Counted from the first letter of the stretch, positions 36,051 through 44,615 are shown. The stretch: 46,157 nucleotides of DNA from Anaerolineales bacterium (GCA_020634935.1 JACKAT010000047.1:1-46157), one strand, 5' to 3'. Notes: generated from the letters alone by a model not told the origin. Translations and numbers: made by a program.

Positions 36051-38245
36051 GCATCAACGAAAAAGGGCGACCTTGGCTTATCGCGGCGATTTTATTCGTC
36101 ATGGCGCTCCTGCCTCGCATCTTTGGTCTGAGCCGCTTTCTAACCAGCGACGAGAACACGAATATTTTTTTCGCCGGCAGCAATGTCATCGCCGCTTTCC
36201 TGCGGGGCGATCTACGCGGCACATACTGGCACTTTTACCCCGGCGTCACCATGAGCTGGCTCGATGCCATTGGCATGAGCGGCCAGTATCTACTCGATGC
36301 CGTACGCACGTCGCCGCCCCCCTTTACGGATTACATCTACGGCGATATTCTATCGCTGCTGGTTGCTAATCGTCTGCCATACGCTATTCTCACCGCCCTG
36401 GCCGTCGCGGCGATCTTCTGGCTGGCCCGCCGGGTATTGCCCCAGCGGGTGGCTTTACTGGGTGCGCTTTTTATGGCCTTCGATCCCTTCTACCTGGCTC
36501 ACTCTCGCGTCACTCACGGCGACGCCCCCGTGGCTGTTTTCATGAGCCTCTCCGCCCTCACCTTCTACATCTACGCCCAACATCATCAGAATTTGATGAC
36601 TACCCCATCGACTCCCCGTTCATCATTCACCTCTCCCTTCCTCATCGCTTCGGCTATTCTTGGCGGTCTGGCCGCGTTGACCAAAGCCCCTGGCCAATTC
36701 ATGGCCCTATTCGTCATCGGCGCTTCGATCATCTTTGCCCTGCTGGAACTAAACCAGTCTCGCCATCACGGTTCACGTCCTACGTCCTACGTCCCACGTA
36801 TCCTTCTTCACTGGCTCATCGTGATTATCGTCTGGGGGATTATCTCCCTGAGCATCTTTATTCTGCTCTGGCCCTCGATGTGGGTCGATCCGCTGGGCAC
36901 CCTTCGCCAAATGTTGGATGAGACCTTCGGCAAAGTTAATGAGGGCCATCTGGTCTATTTTCTCGGCCAGCCCACTCTCAATCCCGGCCCCTGGTTTTAT
37001 CCTTACGTCATTCCGTTTCGCCTCACGCCGATTGTTTTGATCGGGTGTGTGCTGTCGTTAGGCTATTATGGGGGAAAGGCTAAGGCTAAGTCTCTTGATA
37101 ACTCGCCCTATCTTAACTCACAGCTCGCAACGCTCACCTTTTTGTGGCTCTTTGTCCTTAGTCTGCTGCTCTTCGGCAACCTTAGCCCCAAAAAACAGGA
37201 TCGCTATCTATTGCCGCTATTTCCCTTTTTAAATCTCATTGCGGCCATCGGGTGGAGTGGGGTGGTGGTTTTGCTTAATGAATTTGTGTTGGGAAGCAAG
37301 GCTGAGGCTAAGACTAAATCCGCCTCCAAACGAACACCCCGGAATTCAAAATCAACTAACCAGCCGGCCAACCAACCAACTCAATCTCAAACTCTAATCT
37401 CCAATCTCATCCTCTTTCTCATCCTTCTTTTGCACATCTTACCCACCTTCACCTACTACCCCTACTATCTGACCTACTTCAACCCCCTGCTCGGCGGGCC
37501 AACCAAGGCGGCGGAGCAAACCCTGATGGGCTGGGGCGAAGGCATGGAGCAGGTGGCCGGCTATCTCAACACCAAACCCAACGCCGCCGAGCTGTATGTC
37601 GCTTCAACGCCGTCGCAGACCTTGTTGCCCTACTTTGCCGGCACCGGCGAAAACTTCTATACCAACGACATCGCCTTCCGGGCCGATTACGTAGTGCTTT
37701 ATCTGGCCCAAATGCAGCGGCTGGCGCCCAGTCCCGCTATTGTCAACTACTTCCAACGCCGCGAGCCGGAAAAGGTGATTACCATTAAAGACGTTCCCTA
37801 CGCCAAAATCTATCGCGGCCCCAAACTCATCCTGACCGATATCCCTGCGGAGGCCACTCCGGCCAATATCGGCCTGGAAGAAGTGATGCGGCTGGCCGGT
37901 TATACCATCCTTCCGCCCGAACCCAACGGTTTTATCTCTAATCAAGATAACCAAACCCTGCAACTTACCCTCTACTGGCACGCCCTGGCCCCTATCGTGG
38001 AAGATTACACTATCTCGGTGCGAGCCAAAGACGCCAGCGGACAGGTGATCAGCCAGCAAGACCAGTGGCCCGTCGATGGCCTGCTGCCGACCACCCAATG
38101 GCGTCAAGGCGACTACGTCACCGACGCCCACATGTTCAGCTTACCCCCCGACACCCCGCCCATCACCGAGTTTGAGATTGTCGTCTACAACGCCGTTACC
38201 AATCAAACCCTCGGCCCGCCCATAACCCTGGCCAACCCACCATGA
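36047..38245 (+). CDS. GT-C (GT39-like) membrane glycosyltransferase with C-terminal beta domain, 2 of 3
   Basis: A 732-residue polytopic enzyme starting at GTG 36047, which overlaps the previous stop (GTGA). The catalytic pair is in SRFLTSDENTNIFF. Membrane helices run to about residue 480. The soluble part has LMGWGEGMEQVAGYLNTKPN, typical of GT39-like proteins of Chloroflexota, and a beta-sandwich from about 610 (MRLAGYTILPPEPNGFISNQ, then LTLYWHALAPIVEDYT) homologous to that of its neighbours. Low-complexity in-frame stretches occur at about 36771-36798 (TACGTCC words) and 37330-37400. Probably extends an envelope glycan using polyprenyl-phosphate sugars; undecaprenyl-diphosphatase is encoded at 44 kb. 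Substrate not deducible. Confidence 0.92.
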   Translation: MSINEKGRPWLIAAILFVMALLPRIFGLSRFLTSDENTNIFFAGSNVIAAFLRGDLRGTYWHFYPGVTMSWLDAIGMSGQYLLDAVRTSPPPFTDYIYGDILSLLVANRLPYAILTALAVAAIFWLARRVLPQRVALLGALFMAFDPFYLAHSRVTHGDAPVAVFMSLSALTFYIYAQHHQNLMTTPSTPRSSFTSPFLIASAILGGLAALTKAPGQFMALFVIGASIIFALLELNQSRHHGSRPTSYVPRILLHWLIVIIVWGIISLSIFILLWPSMWVDPLGTLRQMLDETFGKVNEGHLVYFLGQPTLNPGPWFYPYVIPFRLTPIVLIGCVLSLGYYGGKAKAKSLDNSPYLNSQLATLTFLWLFVLSLLLFGNLSPKKQDRYLLPLFPFLNLIAAIGWSGVVVLLNEFVLGSKAEAKTKSASKRTPRNSKSTNQPANQPTQSQTLISNLILFLILLLHILPTFTYYPYYLTYFNPLLGGPTKAAEQTLMGWGEGMEQVAGYLNTKPNAAELYVASTPSQTLLPYFAGTGENFYTNDIAFRADYVVLYLAQMQRLAPSPAIVNYFQRREPEKVITIKDVPYAKIYRGPKLILTDIPAEATPANIGLEEVMRLAGYTILPPEPNGFISNQDNQTLQLTLYWHALAPIVEDYTISVRAKDASGQVISQQDQWPVDGLLPTTQWRQGDYVTDAHMFSLPPDTPPITEFEIVVYNAVTNQTLGPPITLANPP

Positions 38246-40440
38246 CCCATCAGAAGCCTCTATCCCAAAAATCAAATCCTTCAATTATCAATTACCTCCC
38301 TCTGCTCGTCCTACTGCTTGCGGCTTGCCTCCGCTTCTACCACCTCCCCGCCCTCCCGCCCGGCCTCAACTTCGATGAAGCCGGCAACGGCGTTGCGGCC
38401 CTCGATATCCTCGATGGCCGCCCCCTGTTATGGTGGCGTATCGGCGGCGGGAAGGAACCACTGTGGCCTTATCTGATCGCGCTCAGTACGGCGATCTTGG
38501 GTCCCGTGCCTTTGGCTTTACGTTTACCGGCGGCCTTGTGTGGCCTTCTAACCGTTGCTGCGGTCTATCCGCTGGCAAGAGTCTTATTTCGCAGCCGTTA
38601 CCTGGCCTTGCTGGCTATGCTCGGCCTGGCCCTGTCCGATTGGCATCTCCACTTCAGCCGGCTCGGCTTCCGGGCTGTCTTGTTTCCGCTTTTTTCAGCC
38701 TTAGCTGGTTACTTCTTTTGGGAAGCATTCTCACGCCTCACCAGACCACCGACCACCGACCGCCGACCGCCGAACAAAGCCCGTCAACTATCCCAACGGC
38801 CCTCATTCCTTTCTTCATTCTTCATTCTTCATTCTTCATTCTTCACCGCTCTGGCGATCTACTCTTACCTGGCCGCCCGCCTTCTACCGCTCGTTTTTAT
38901 CTCATTCTGCCTGCTCTACTGGCTTCGCTCTCGCCGGAACTTCCGACCTCTCTTCATTCTCATTTCTACCTTCTTCATTCTAACTGCTCTATTCCTCCTG
39001 CCGCTCATCATCCACTTCGCCCTCTCTCCCGCCGATCTGTTAGCTCGCGCCTCAACCGTTTCGATCTTCAATCCGGAGTGGAACCACGGCGATCTCCTCA
39101 GCGCCGTCTGGCAAACCCTGACCCTGACCCTCAGCACCTTCCTCGGCCTCCACGGCGATGCCAATCCCCTGGTCAACCTCCCCGACCAACCCACTATCCC
39201 CTTCTTCCTCACCCCCTTCTTCCTCCTCGGCCTCGCCACCGCCCTCTATTACACTCTAAACCCGCCATTTACTCATCACCAACCACCAATTACCCGTTAC
39301 CAATCTCCAATCTCCAATCTCCAATCTCCCTCTCCCCACCTCTTTCTCCTATCCTGGTGGTTGGTCATGCTCCTGCCCGCCCTCCTCGCGCCCGAAGGCG
39401 CTCCCCACCACCTCCGCCTCCTCGGCGCGATTATTCCGACCTATATCTTTATCGCTATGGGTGTAACCAGCATCGTCTACTTCATAACCCGCATCCTCTC
39501 CCGCCCAACCCGAAATTATCAATTATCAATTATCAATTATCAATTACTAGTTCCCCTCCTGCTCTACACTATCCTTGCCTTCCATACCATGACCAATTAC
39601 TTTATCCGCTGGCCCAACGCTACCGACTTCACCCTCCCCTTCGATCTCTACGCCACCCGGCTGGCCGCCGATATCGCTCAGGCTCCACCTGGCATCGGTT
39701 ACGTGCTGCCGATGGATATCCGCGCCGCCGACGAGGCGCGCCACTATACGATCGACTACCTGCTGGCCGATCACCCTAATGCCGCCTACACTTATCTGCC
39801 GGTCGATGAGCGTAACGCCGAGCGTTGGCTGACCCAGGCTGCTCAGGGGCAAACCCAACTGCGTGTGGTTCGCTGGACGAACGATAAACATCGCGAGGCC
39901 GACGCTAAAGAGATAGTGACTTTTTTGTTGGAGATAAATGGAGATTTAACCGGACACGAGTCCTATCCGGTGTATGATGTGGACACCTATACCCTGATCG
40001 GTCAGCCGGCCTTCACCCTGCCGGCCATCGATCACCCCATCGGCGCGGATTTCGACGGGCTGCTGCGCCTCGACGCCGCTTATGTCTCGCCGCAGATTGC
40101 CCCCGGCGATGATCTGCCCGTGGCCTTGACCTTGGCTCCCTTAGCGCCCATGACAACCGATTATAAAGCCTCGATCCGATTAATCGGCCCGGCCGGCGAA
40201 ACGATTGCCCAAAAGGATCGCCAATTGCAGCATAATTTCCACCAGGGTACGTCTCTGTGGCCGCCGGAAACAGTCAATGAGTATTATCTGCTGCCGGCGC
40301 CGCCTGAAACGCCACCCGGCGACTATGTGGTTAAAGTGGTGTTATACCAGCCTGACACTCTCGCGCCGTTAGTTGCCAACGGCGTAGTGGAAGTACCGAT
40401 AGGCAAGGTGATCGTGACAGAGGGCCATAGGGGATATTGA
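38242..40440 (+). CDS. GT-C (GT39-like) membrane glycosyltransferase with C-terminal beta domain, 3 of 3
   Basis: A 732-residue polytopic protein whose ATG (38242) overlaps the previous stop (ATGA). The catalytic Asp-Glu pair is in GLNFDEAGNGVAAL. Conserved early strings IGGGKEPLWPYL and HFSRLGFRAVLFPL are usual in this GT39 subgroup. A beta-sandwich lies at about 610-725 (LDAAYVSPQIAPGDDLPVAL, then APMTTDYKASIRL). It has the most repeat insertions of the three: CCGACC words at 38738-38772, TTCATTC at 38803-38844, ATCTCCA at 39301-39330 and ATTATCA at 39513-39547, all in frame. Because of these tracts a 449-codon open frame exists in another phase; it is a shadow. End of the four-gene cluster. 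Confidence 0.92.
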   Translation: MTHQKPLSQKSNPSIINYLPLLVLLLAACLRFYHLPALPPGLNFDEAGNGVAALDILDGRPLLWWRIGGGKEPLWPYLIALSTAILGPVPLALRLPAALCGLLTVAAVYPLARVLFRSRYLALLAMLGLALSDWHLHFSRLGFRAVLFPLFSALAGYFFWEAFSRLTRPPTTDRRPPNKARQLSQRPSFLSSFFILHSSFFTALAIYSYLAARLLPLVFISFCLLYWLRSRRNFRPLFILISTFFILTALFLLPLIIHFALSPADLLARASTVSIFNPEWNHGDLLSAVWQTLTLTLSTFLGLHGDANPLVNLPDQPTIPFFLTPFFLLGLATALYYTLNPPFTHHQPPITRYQSPISNLQSPSPHLFLLSWWLVMLLPALLAPEGAPHHLRLLGAIIPTYIFIAMGVTSIVYFITRILSRPTRNYQLSIINYQLLVPLLLYTILAFHTMTNYFIRWPNATDFTLPFDLYATRLAADIAQAPPGIGYVLPMDIRAADEARHYTIDYLLADHPNAAYTYLPVDERNAERWLTQAAQGQTQLRVVRWTNDKHREADAKEIVTFLLEINGDLTGHESYPVYDVDTYTLIGQPAFTLPAIDHPIGADFDGLLRLDAAYVSPQIAPGDDLPVALTLAPLAPMTTDYKASIRLIGPAGETIAQKDRQLQHNFHQGTSLWPPETVNEYYLLPAPPETPPGDYVVKVVLYQPDTLAPLVANGVVEVPIGKVIVTEGHRGY
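38803..38844. repeat. In-frame microsatellite-like tract (TTCATTC words)
   Basis: CATTCTT repeated with period 7, encoding SSFFILHSSFF-like residues inside the third GT-C gene. A CCGACC-word tract precedes it at 38738-38772. Confidence 0.85.
39301..39330. repeat. In-frame microsatellite-like tract (CAATCTC words)
   Basis: Four copies of CAATCTC (period 7), encoding SPISNLQSP. The same word appears in intergenic DNA at 43755-43775. Confidence 0.85.
39513..39547. repeat. In-frame microsatellite-like tract (AATTATC words)
   Basis: Five copies of AATTATC (period 7), encoding NYQLSIINYQL. A single partial copy is also near the start of the same gene (38280-38295). Confidence 0.85.
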
Positions 40441-40493
40441 TCCCTTGCGGAGTTGGCCGGGACGGGCTTGTTATCGTCCCTCGGAATGGCCAT

Positions 40494-40603
40494 TAAATAA
40501 CTTCAACAAGACTGAAGATGGAGATAGGGCGATGGGGAGATTGCTAAGGCCAATCTCCTTATCTCTAATCTCCCATCTCCGGCCTGACGGCTCAAGTTAT
40601 TTA
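40494..40603. repeat. 110-bp hairpin made of ATCTCC words
   Basis: TAAATAACTT (40494-40503) pairs with AAGTTATTTA (40594-40603). Between them GATGGAGAT and GGGAGATT on the left face AATCTCC and ATCTCCCATC on the right. It lies 54 bases after the last glycosyltransferase stop. It links the short-period words with a fold-back element. Confidence 0.75.
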
Positions 40604-40648
40604 AGTAATTTTCATAACTAACTTGTGAGTTTGAGACCAGGATGAATA

Positions 40649-40714
40649 GACAGGATTTACAGGATTTCCAAGATTAAAATAAGGAAAAATCATATTAATC
40701 CTGTTAATTCTGTC
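40649..40714. repeat. Inverted repeat, GACAGGATTNACAGGATT family, copy 2
   Basis: GACAGGATTTACAGGATT (40649-40666) pairs imperfectly with AATCCTGTTAATTCTGTC (40697-40714). Related to 25403-25467. Confidence 0.7.
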
Positions 40715-40762
40715 TAAATTAATGTAACAACTTAGAGTTGAAAACTACTTAATAGCCGATCC

Positions 40763-41212
40763 TTAGCGGTTTGTAGCGGCGGCTTTGGCTAAGATGGCTC
40801 GCCACCTATCGGGGATACGAGCTATGGCGTTTTGGGTATCGAGACAAATGTGCTTGGAATAACCGGTTGCCAGGATAGCCCCATTGGCTGCATCGATAAC
40901 TTCATAGCTAAACTGCACCTGGCGGCTGTGTACCGTATCGATCCAGCAGCGAATGGTGACCCGCTGATCGTAGCGAGCCGCCTTCTGAAAACGAATGTGC
41001 AGCTCCGAAACGGCCAGCCGCAGGCCGTTAGCTTCAAATTCGGCGTAGGAACTGCCGTTCACGCGCATCCACTCGCTGCGGCCTTCTTCTAACCAGACGG
41101 CATACGAGGCGTGATGGACAATGCCCATCTGATCAGTTTCAGCGTAGCGCACGTGAAACGTGGTCTCGACGACTTTTTGGGGATTCATCAATTGGTGTTC
41201 GAGCATGGTCAC
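40763..41212 (-). CDS. Acyl-CoA thioesterase, YbgC/4HBT hot-dog family
   Basis: A hot-dog fold thioesterase that hydrolyses short acyl-CoA or hydroxybenzoyl-CoA esters. The family string is FHVRYAETDQMGIVHHASYA, where the aspartate of TDQMG is catalytic, followed by YAVWLEEGRSEWMR and the strands LHIRFQKAARYDQRVTI and VQFSYEVID. About 149 residues, slightly longer than YbgC. The longest frame uses GTG 41212 directly after the TAA of the HAD gene; the ATG at 41206 is an equally good start. No Shine-Dalgarno site is visible, so it is probably read by coupling from the HAD gene. Substrate not known. Confidence 0.93.
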   Translation of the reverse strand: MTMLEHQLMNPQKVVETTFHVRYAETDQMGIVHHASYAVWLEEGRSEWMRVNGSSYAEFEANGLRLAVSELHIRFQKAARYDQRVTIRCWIDTVHSRQVQFSYEVIDAANGAILATGYSKHICLDTQNAIARIPDRWRAILAKAAATNR

Positions 41213-41884
41213 TTAGGAGAGGTATGAGTTGTGCAGCAGTTGCCGCAAAATTTTGCCGACATGAAAAACAGTCGGCACCGCATAATCGATGCCCAACGAC
41301 TGCCGATCGCTATCAACCAGGATAGTGGTCATGCCCAGGTCTTTGGCCGGAAAAAGGTTGCGTGCCCGGTCATCGACCATGATACAGCTTTCGGCCGGCA
41401 CATTAAGGCTGTTGAGCAGTTGATGGTAAGCTTCCAGATCAGGTTTACTGGTGTAATTTCTCACCTGAACATCACAAATAAGTTCGAAATGATGCTGTAC
41501 CCGCAAGGTATCTAAAACGCGCCGGCTGTGGGCGGTATCGGCGTTGGTAAAAATGACCTTGCGCAGCGGAATCTCGGCCAGCATGTTATCCAGCGGCGGG
41601 CTGGCTCCAAAGTAATCTCTGGGGTTGACATCGTGGACATAGTCCAAATAATCAACCGGATCGATGCCATACTCACGCATTAAGCCTTGTAAGGTGGTCC
41701 CATATCGCTGAAAATAATCCCGTTTTTTGAGCGACGCGTCATCGGCGGGGATACCCACGCGATGAGTCATGTATTGCAAAATTCGGTCGCTGATAACGTT
41801 CATCAGGCCGGCTGCTCTGGGGTAAAGGGTGTCATCTAAATCAAACAGGACATATTGGTAGGGCACTCTTTTTTTTGCTTTCAT
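41213..41884 (-). CDS. HAD-superfamily phosphatase, pyrimidine 5'-nucleotidase-like (SDT1/PhnX-like group)
   Basis: A 223-residue HAD hydrolase. Motif I is LFDLDDTLYP (nucleophile D15, acid D17), motif II is KVIFTNADTAH, motif III is the lysine in YTSKPDLEAYH, and motif IV is IMVDDRARNL. The combination of DLDDTLYP, FTNAD and DDRARN marks the pyrimidine 5'-nucleotidase group related to yeast SDT1. A helical cap lies between motifs I and II (about 30-100). The ATG at 41884 has no strong Shine-Dalgarno. The stop codon touches the start of the thioesterase gene, so the pair is co-transcribed. A nucleoside-monophosphate or sugar-phosphate substrate is likely. Confidence 0.92.
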   Translation of the reverse strand: MKAKKRVPYQYVLFDLDDTLYPRAAGLMNVISDRILQYMTHRVGIPADDASLKKRDYFQRYGTTLQGLMREYGIDPVDYLDYVHDVNPRDYFGASPPLDNMLAEIPLRKVIFTNADTAHSRRVLDTLRVQHHFELICDVQVRNYTSKPDLEAYHQLLNSLNVPAESCIMVDDRARNLFPAKDLGMTTILVDSDRQSLGIDYAVPTVFHVGKILRQLLHNSYLS

Positions 41885-41910
41885 TTGAAGTAATTAATTC
41901 TGAAATTTAT

Positions 41911-42045
41911 TTAGGACTTACGCAGTTGGGTGTACCGAACCCGGTGACCGTCACTTTTGGCCGAAAATGAACGTCCATTTAGCCCAACCCAGTCGATTTA
42001 TCACGCCCAAGTGACTGTCACCTTTTGAACGGCGTAACTCATATT
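41911..42045. repeat. ~132-bp palindromic element (MITE-like), copy 3, inverted relative to 32.2 kb
   Basis: Begins AGGACTTACGCAGTTGGG, contains GGTGACCGTCACTT and AAGTGACTGTCACC, and ends GGCGTAACTCATAT. It aligns along its whole length with the reverse complement of 32202-32333. Confidence 0.85.
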
Positions 42046-42063
42046 ATTTTTGATGCAATAAAA

Positions 42064-42134
42064 AAGAGGCAGCGATAATCGCCGTGAGTGACCAGGGATA
42101 GCCAGCTCAACTAACTTAGATCGATGCCTCTTTT
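42064..42134. terminator. Hairpin AAAAGAGGCA/TGCCTCTTTT
   Basis: AAAAGAGGCA (42064-42073) pairs with TGCCTCTTTT (42125-42134), loop of 51. T-rich on the right, A-rich on the left. It may be a terminator or another small fold-back element in the spacer before the hydrolase gene. Confidence 0.4.
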
Positions 42135-42236
42135 GAATGTGCAATTTGCTGAATAGATAATACTATAATACAGTCAGGGTGTCTAACACAATAGGTATTT
42201 TAGCCCGTTTTAACAAAACCAGGAAGGAGCACCGTT

Positions 42237-42857
42237 TTGATTGTCAAGCAACTCCCCTTAGGCCCCATTCAAACTAACTGTTACATCGCCGGCTGTGAGG
42301 AGACTAAAGAGGGCGTCATTATCGATCCCAGCGCCGAGCCCGAGCAGATTATGGCCGAAATTAACAACCTGGGGCTAACCGTCAAATATGTTTTGCTGAC
42401 CCACGCCCATTTCGATCATATGATGGCCAATGCCGGCGTTATTGAAGCCACAGGCGCGCCGCTGGCCCTTCATCCGCTCGATCTGCCGCTGCTGCGCAAC
42501 AATGGCGGGGCCAGTTTTTTTGGCGTGCGGGTTCCCCAAAGCCCGGAACCGGATATGGAACTGGCTGAGGGCGACGCCATCACGTTTGGCACTCATACCT
42601 TAGAGGTGCTTTTTACGCCTGGCCATACGCCCGGCCACGTAAGCTTTTATGAAGCCAATGTCGGCATCATTTTCGACGGCGACGTGCTCTTTGCCAGCGG
42701 TATCGGCCGCACCGATCTGCCCGGCGGTGATTACGAAACGCTCATGACCAGTATCAACGAGAAATTAATGGTCTTGCCGGACGAAACCTATGTTTGCTCC
42801 GGCCACGGTCCGGTCACGACGATTGGCCGGGAGCGGCAAACCAATCCCTGGCTGTAG
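42237..42857 (+). CDS. Metallo-beta-lactamase-fold hydrolase (glyoxalase II-like)
   Basis: A 206-residue hydrolase of the MBL superfamily, similar to small hydroxyacylglutathione hydrolase-like (GloB-like) thioesterases. The metal site is THAHFDHM (H56, H58, D60, H61). Further ligands are in TPGHTPGHVSFY (histidine of the third motif), the bridging aspartate in IIFDGDVLFA and the last histidine in VCSGHGPVTT. It starts at TTG 42237, not ATG: AGGAAGGAG (42221-42229) lies seven bases upstream and MIVKQLPLGPIQTNCYI is the normal family N-terminus. It is a single gene after a long repeat-filled spacer. Substrate not certain; glutathione is not expected in all Chloroflexota. Confidence 0.94.
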   Translation: MIVKQLPLGPIQTNCYIAGCEETKEGVIIDPSAEPEQIMAEINNLGLTVKYVLLTHAHFDHMMANAGVIEATGAPLALHPLDLPLLRNNGGASFFGVRVPQSPEPDMELAEGDAITFGTHTLEVLFTPGHTPGHVSFYEANVGIIFDGDVLFASGIGRTDLPGGDYETLMTSINEKLMVLPDETYVCSGHGPVTTIGRERQTNPWL

Positions 42858-42869
42858 GGTTTAGTTCGG

Positions 42870-43649
42870 TCAACGGCTGAGCCCCCACCGTTGGCTCACA
42901 ATCTGCTGACCGGCCGGACTGTCGATAAATTCAAGCAGCCGGTCGATCTCGGCTGAACCCGACTCCGGCACGATCAGCGTTAGATCACGACTAAAAGGAT
43001 AAGCATCGAGGCTTTCTAACGTGGGCAGTGCGCCTTCAACCGGTACGGTGCGCACCCGCCCATCGACCAGCGCCGAGGAGACATAGCCGATAGCGGTGGG
43101 TGTGTCGGCTACAAAGTCAATCACCGCCTGACTATTGGGCAGCACGATCGCCGTGGACGTAACCGCCTCATCAGCCATCACCATCGCTTCAAACGCGGCT
43201 CGTGTCCCGGAGCCGTCTTCCCGGCTGACCACCTGGATCGAGCGGCCCGTGCTGCCCACAGACTGCCACTCCAGAATTTCGCCGCTAAAAATGCGCCGCA
43301 GATCGATCAGCGACAGCCCGGCCACCTCGTTATCGGGATGGACGATGATGGCCACACCGTCACGGCCAATTGGGACTAATCGAAACCGGCTGTTCAAAGT
43401 GGGCGGCGGCCACGAAACCAGGCCGATATCGACCTCGCCGCTTTCGACCAGCGTTTGCCCCAAGCTCGATCCCCCGCCTTCAATATCAAAGCTGACGTGA
43501 GGATACTCCCGGCTGTAGGCGTCGCTCAACAGCGCGAACAACGGCTCCACACTGGTCGAGCCGGCGGCCTTCAAAAAGACCGGCGGCGGCGGCGTCACCG
43601 TCGCCCCACAAGCCGAACCAAAATAAGCGATGGCAGCCAATACGATCAT
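42870..43649 (-). CDS. PstS-like phosphate-binding lipoprotein
   Basis: Extracellular solute-binding protein of the phosphate ABC system type. A lipoprotein signal (MIVLAAIAYFGSAC, lipobox GSAC) is followed by a proline-rich linker and the binding domain: AAGSTSVEPLFALLSDAY, IEGGGSSLGQTLVESGEVDIG and SREDGSGTRAAFEAMV, where GS.S and SGTR are the phosphate-contact segments. Near the C-terminus comes FIDSPAGQQIVSQRWG. The open frame extends upstream to 43769, but that part is short-period repeat DNA, so I place the start near the ATG at 43649; a non-ATG start up to about 20 codons earlier is possible because the signal lacks its own basic residue. No pstCAB genes are adjacent. Confidence 0.88.
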   Translation of the reverse strand: MIVLAAIAYFGSACGATVTPPPPVFLKAAGSTSVEPLFALLSDAYSREYPHVSFDIEGGGSSLGQTLVESGEVDIGLVSWPPPTLNSRFRLVPIGRDGVAIIVHPDNEVAGLSLIDLRRIFSGEILEWQSVGSTGRSIQVVSREDGSGTRAAFEAMVMADEAVTSTAIVLPNSQAVIDFVADTPTAIGYVSSALVDGRVRTVPVEGALPTLESLDAYPFSRDLTLIVPESGSAEIDRLLEFIDSPAGQQIVSQRWGLSR

Positions 43650-43654
43650 TAGAC

Positions 43655-43798
43655 GGAGACAGGGTGTTGATTGGGGTAGTAGTAATCGGTAGGTAGTAAT
43701 TAGTAATTGGAAATTATGAGATGGATATTTAGAATCGCACTGACCCATTTCCAAGTCTCTAATCTCCAATCTCCCAATCTTTATCTCTATCTCTATCT
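43655..43798. repeat. Short-period tract between pstS-like and uppP genes
   Basis: AGTAGTAATCGGTAGGTAGTAATTAG words on the left and TCTCTAATCTCCAATCTCCC, then ATCTCTATCTCTATCTCC, on the right. These are the same words as in the GT-C genes, here in intergenic DNA. Confidence 0.8.
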
Positions 43799-43799
43799 C

Positions 43800-44615
43800 C
43801 TACCCTCTCACCAAGCCGACCATAATCGACAGGATACTGAGGGCGGCGCAGTAGATGGCAAAAACGTAGAGCGAATGGCGCTGGAGGTAATGCAGCAGCC
43901 AGCGAATACAAATGTAGCCCGATACTGCCGCCGCAATAAACCCGATCGTAATCGCCGGCAGTTGCGCTGCCAGCGTGCCTTCGCCCAGCAGATCGACCAG
44001 CGCCACCAGGCCGGCTCCCAATAATGCCGGGATCGACATGAGAAAGCTAAACCGGGCAGCCGCCGGGCGATTGAAACCTTGAATAACCGCCCCGCCAATC
44101 GTGGCCCCGGAGCGGCTGATCCCCGGCAGGATGGCGGCTGCCTGCCAGAAGCCAATGATTAGCGCGTCGAGCCAGGTTAGGTTTTCTAATTCCTTGACCC
44201 TTGAACCGAAAAACTCGGCCACCGTTAGCAGGATGGCGGTTAGAATCAACAGCCCGCCGGCTACGGCTGGTGCGGCAAATGCGGCCTCAAAAAAATCTTT
44301 GAACAGTAACCCTAAAACCACTGCCGGGATCGTGGCGATGACCACAAACCAGCCGAGCCGCGCCTCAAACGTAGCCAAAGGCTGCCTCTGAGCCAACCCC
44401 TGCAACACGCCTCGCGCAATGGCCCAGATATCTTGCCAGAAAAAGATAAAAACCCCGACCAGCGTACCCCACTGGATGAGGACTTCGAACTCGAACGACG
44501 GATCGGGCCAGCCCAGCAGCCACGGCACCAGAATCAAATGGGCTGAACTTGAGACCGGAATATATTCTGTTGCTCCCTGAACCAGTCCTAATATAAAGGC
44601 TTGCAGTAAATCCAT
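43800..44615 (-). CDS. uppP: Undecaprenyl-diphosphatase
   Basis: Dephosphorylates undecaprenyl diphosphate to recycle the lipid carrier for cell-wall and surface-glycan synthesis; also linked to bacitracin resistance (BacA). The 271 residues form about eight membrane helices. Active-site motifs are E17 in TEYIPVSSSAHL and PGISRSGAT (164-172), both complete. Length is normal. Start ATG 44615 follows AAGGAA at seven bases. It stands close to the pstS-like gene in the same direction but with a repeat tract between, so joint transcription is possible and not proven. It is a natural partner for the lipid-linked GT-C enzymes of the window. Confidence 0.97.
   Translation of the reverse strand: MDLLQAFILGLVQGATEYIPVSSSAHLILVPWLLGWPDPSFEFEVLIQWGTLVGVFIFFWQDIWAIARGVLQGLAQRQPLATFEARLGWFVVIATIPAVVLGLLFKDFFEAAFAAPAVAGGLLILTAILLTVAEFFGSRVKELENLTWLDALIIGFWQAAAILPGISRSGATIGGAVIQGFNRPAAARFSFLMSIPALLGAGLVALVDLLGEGTLAAQLPAITIGFIAAAVSGYICIRWLLHYLQRHSLYVFAIYCAALSILSIMVGLVRG

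Noticed and set aside
38430..39779. 449-codon open frame in a second plus-strand phase
   Set aside because: Shadow of the third GT-C gene caused by stop-poor C-rich DNA and microsatellite tracts; the in-phase product has membrane helices and motifs, this one is Pro/Arg/Ser-rich noise.
43650..43769. Longer N-terminus of the phosphate-binding protein
   Set aside because: The extra 40 codons are encoded by short-period repeat DNA and would put a lipoprotein signal in mid-protein.
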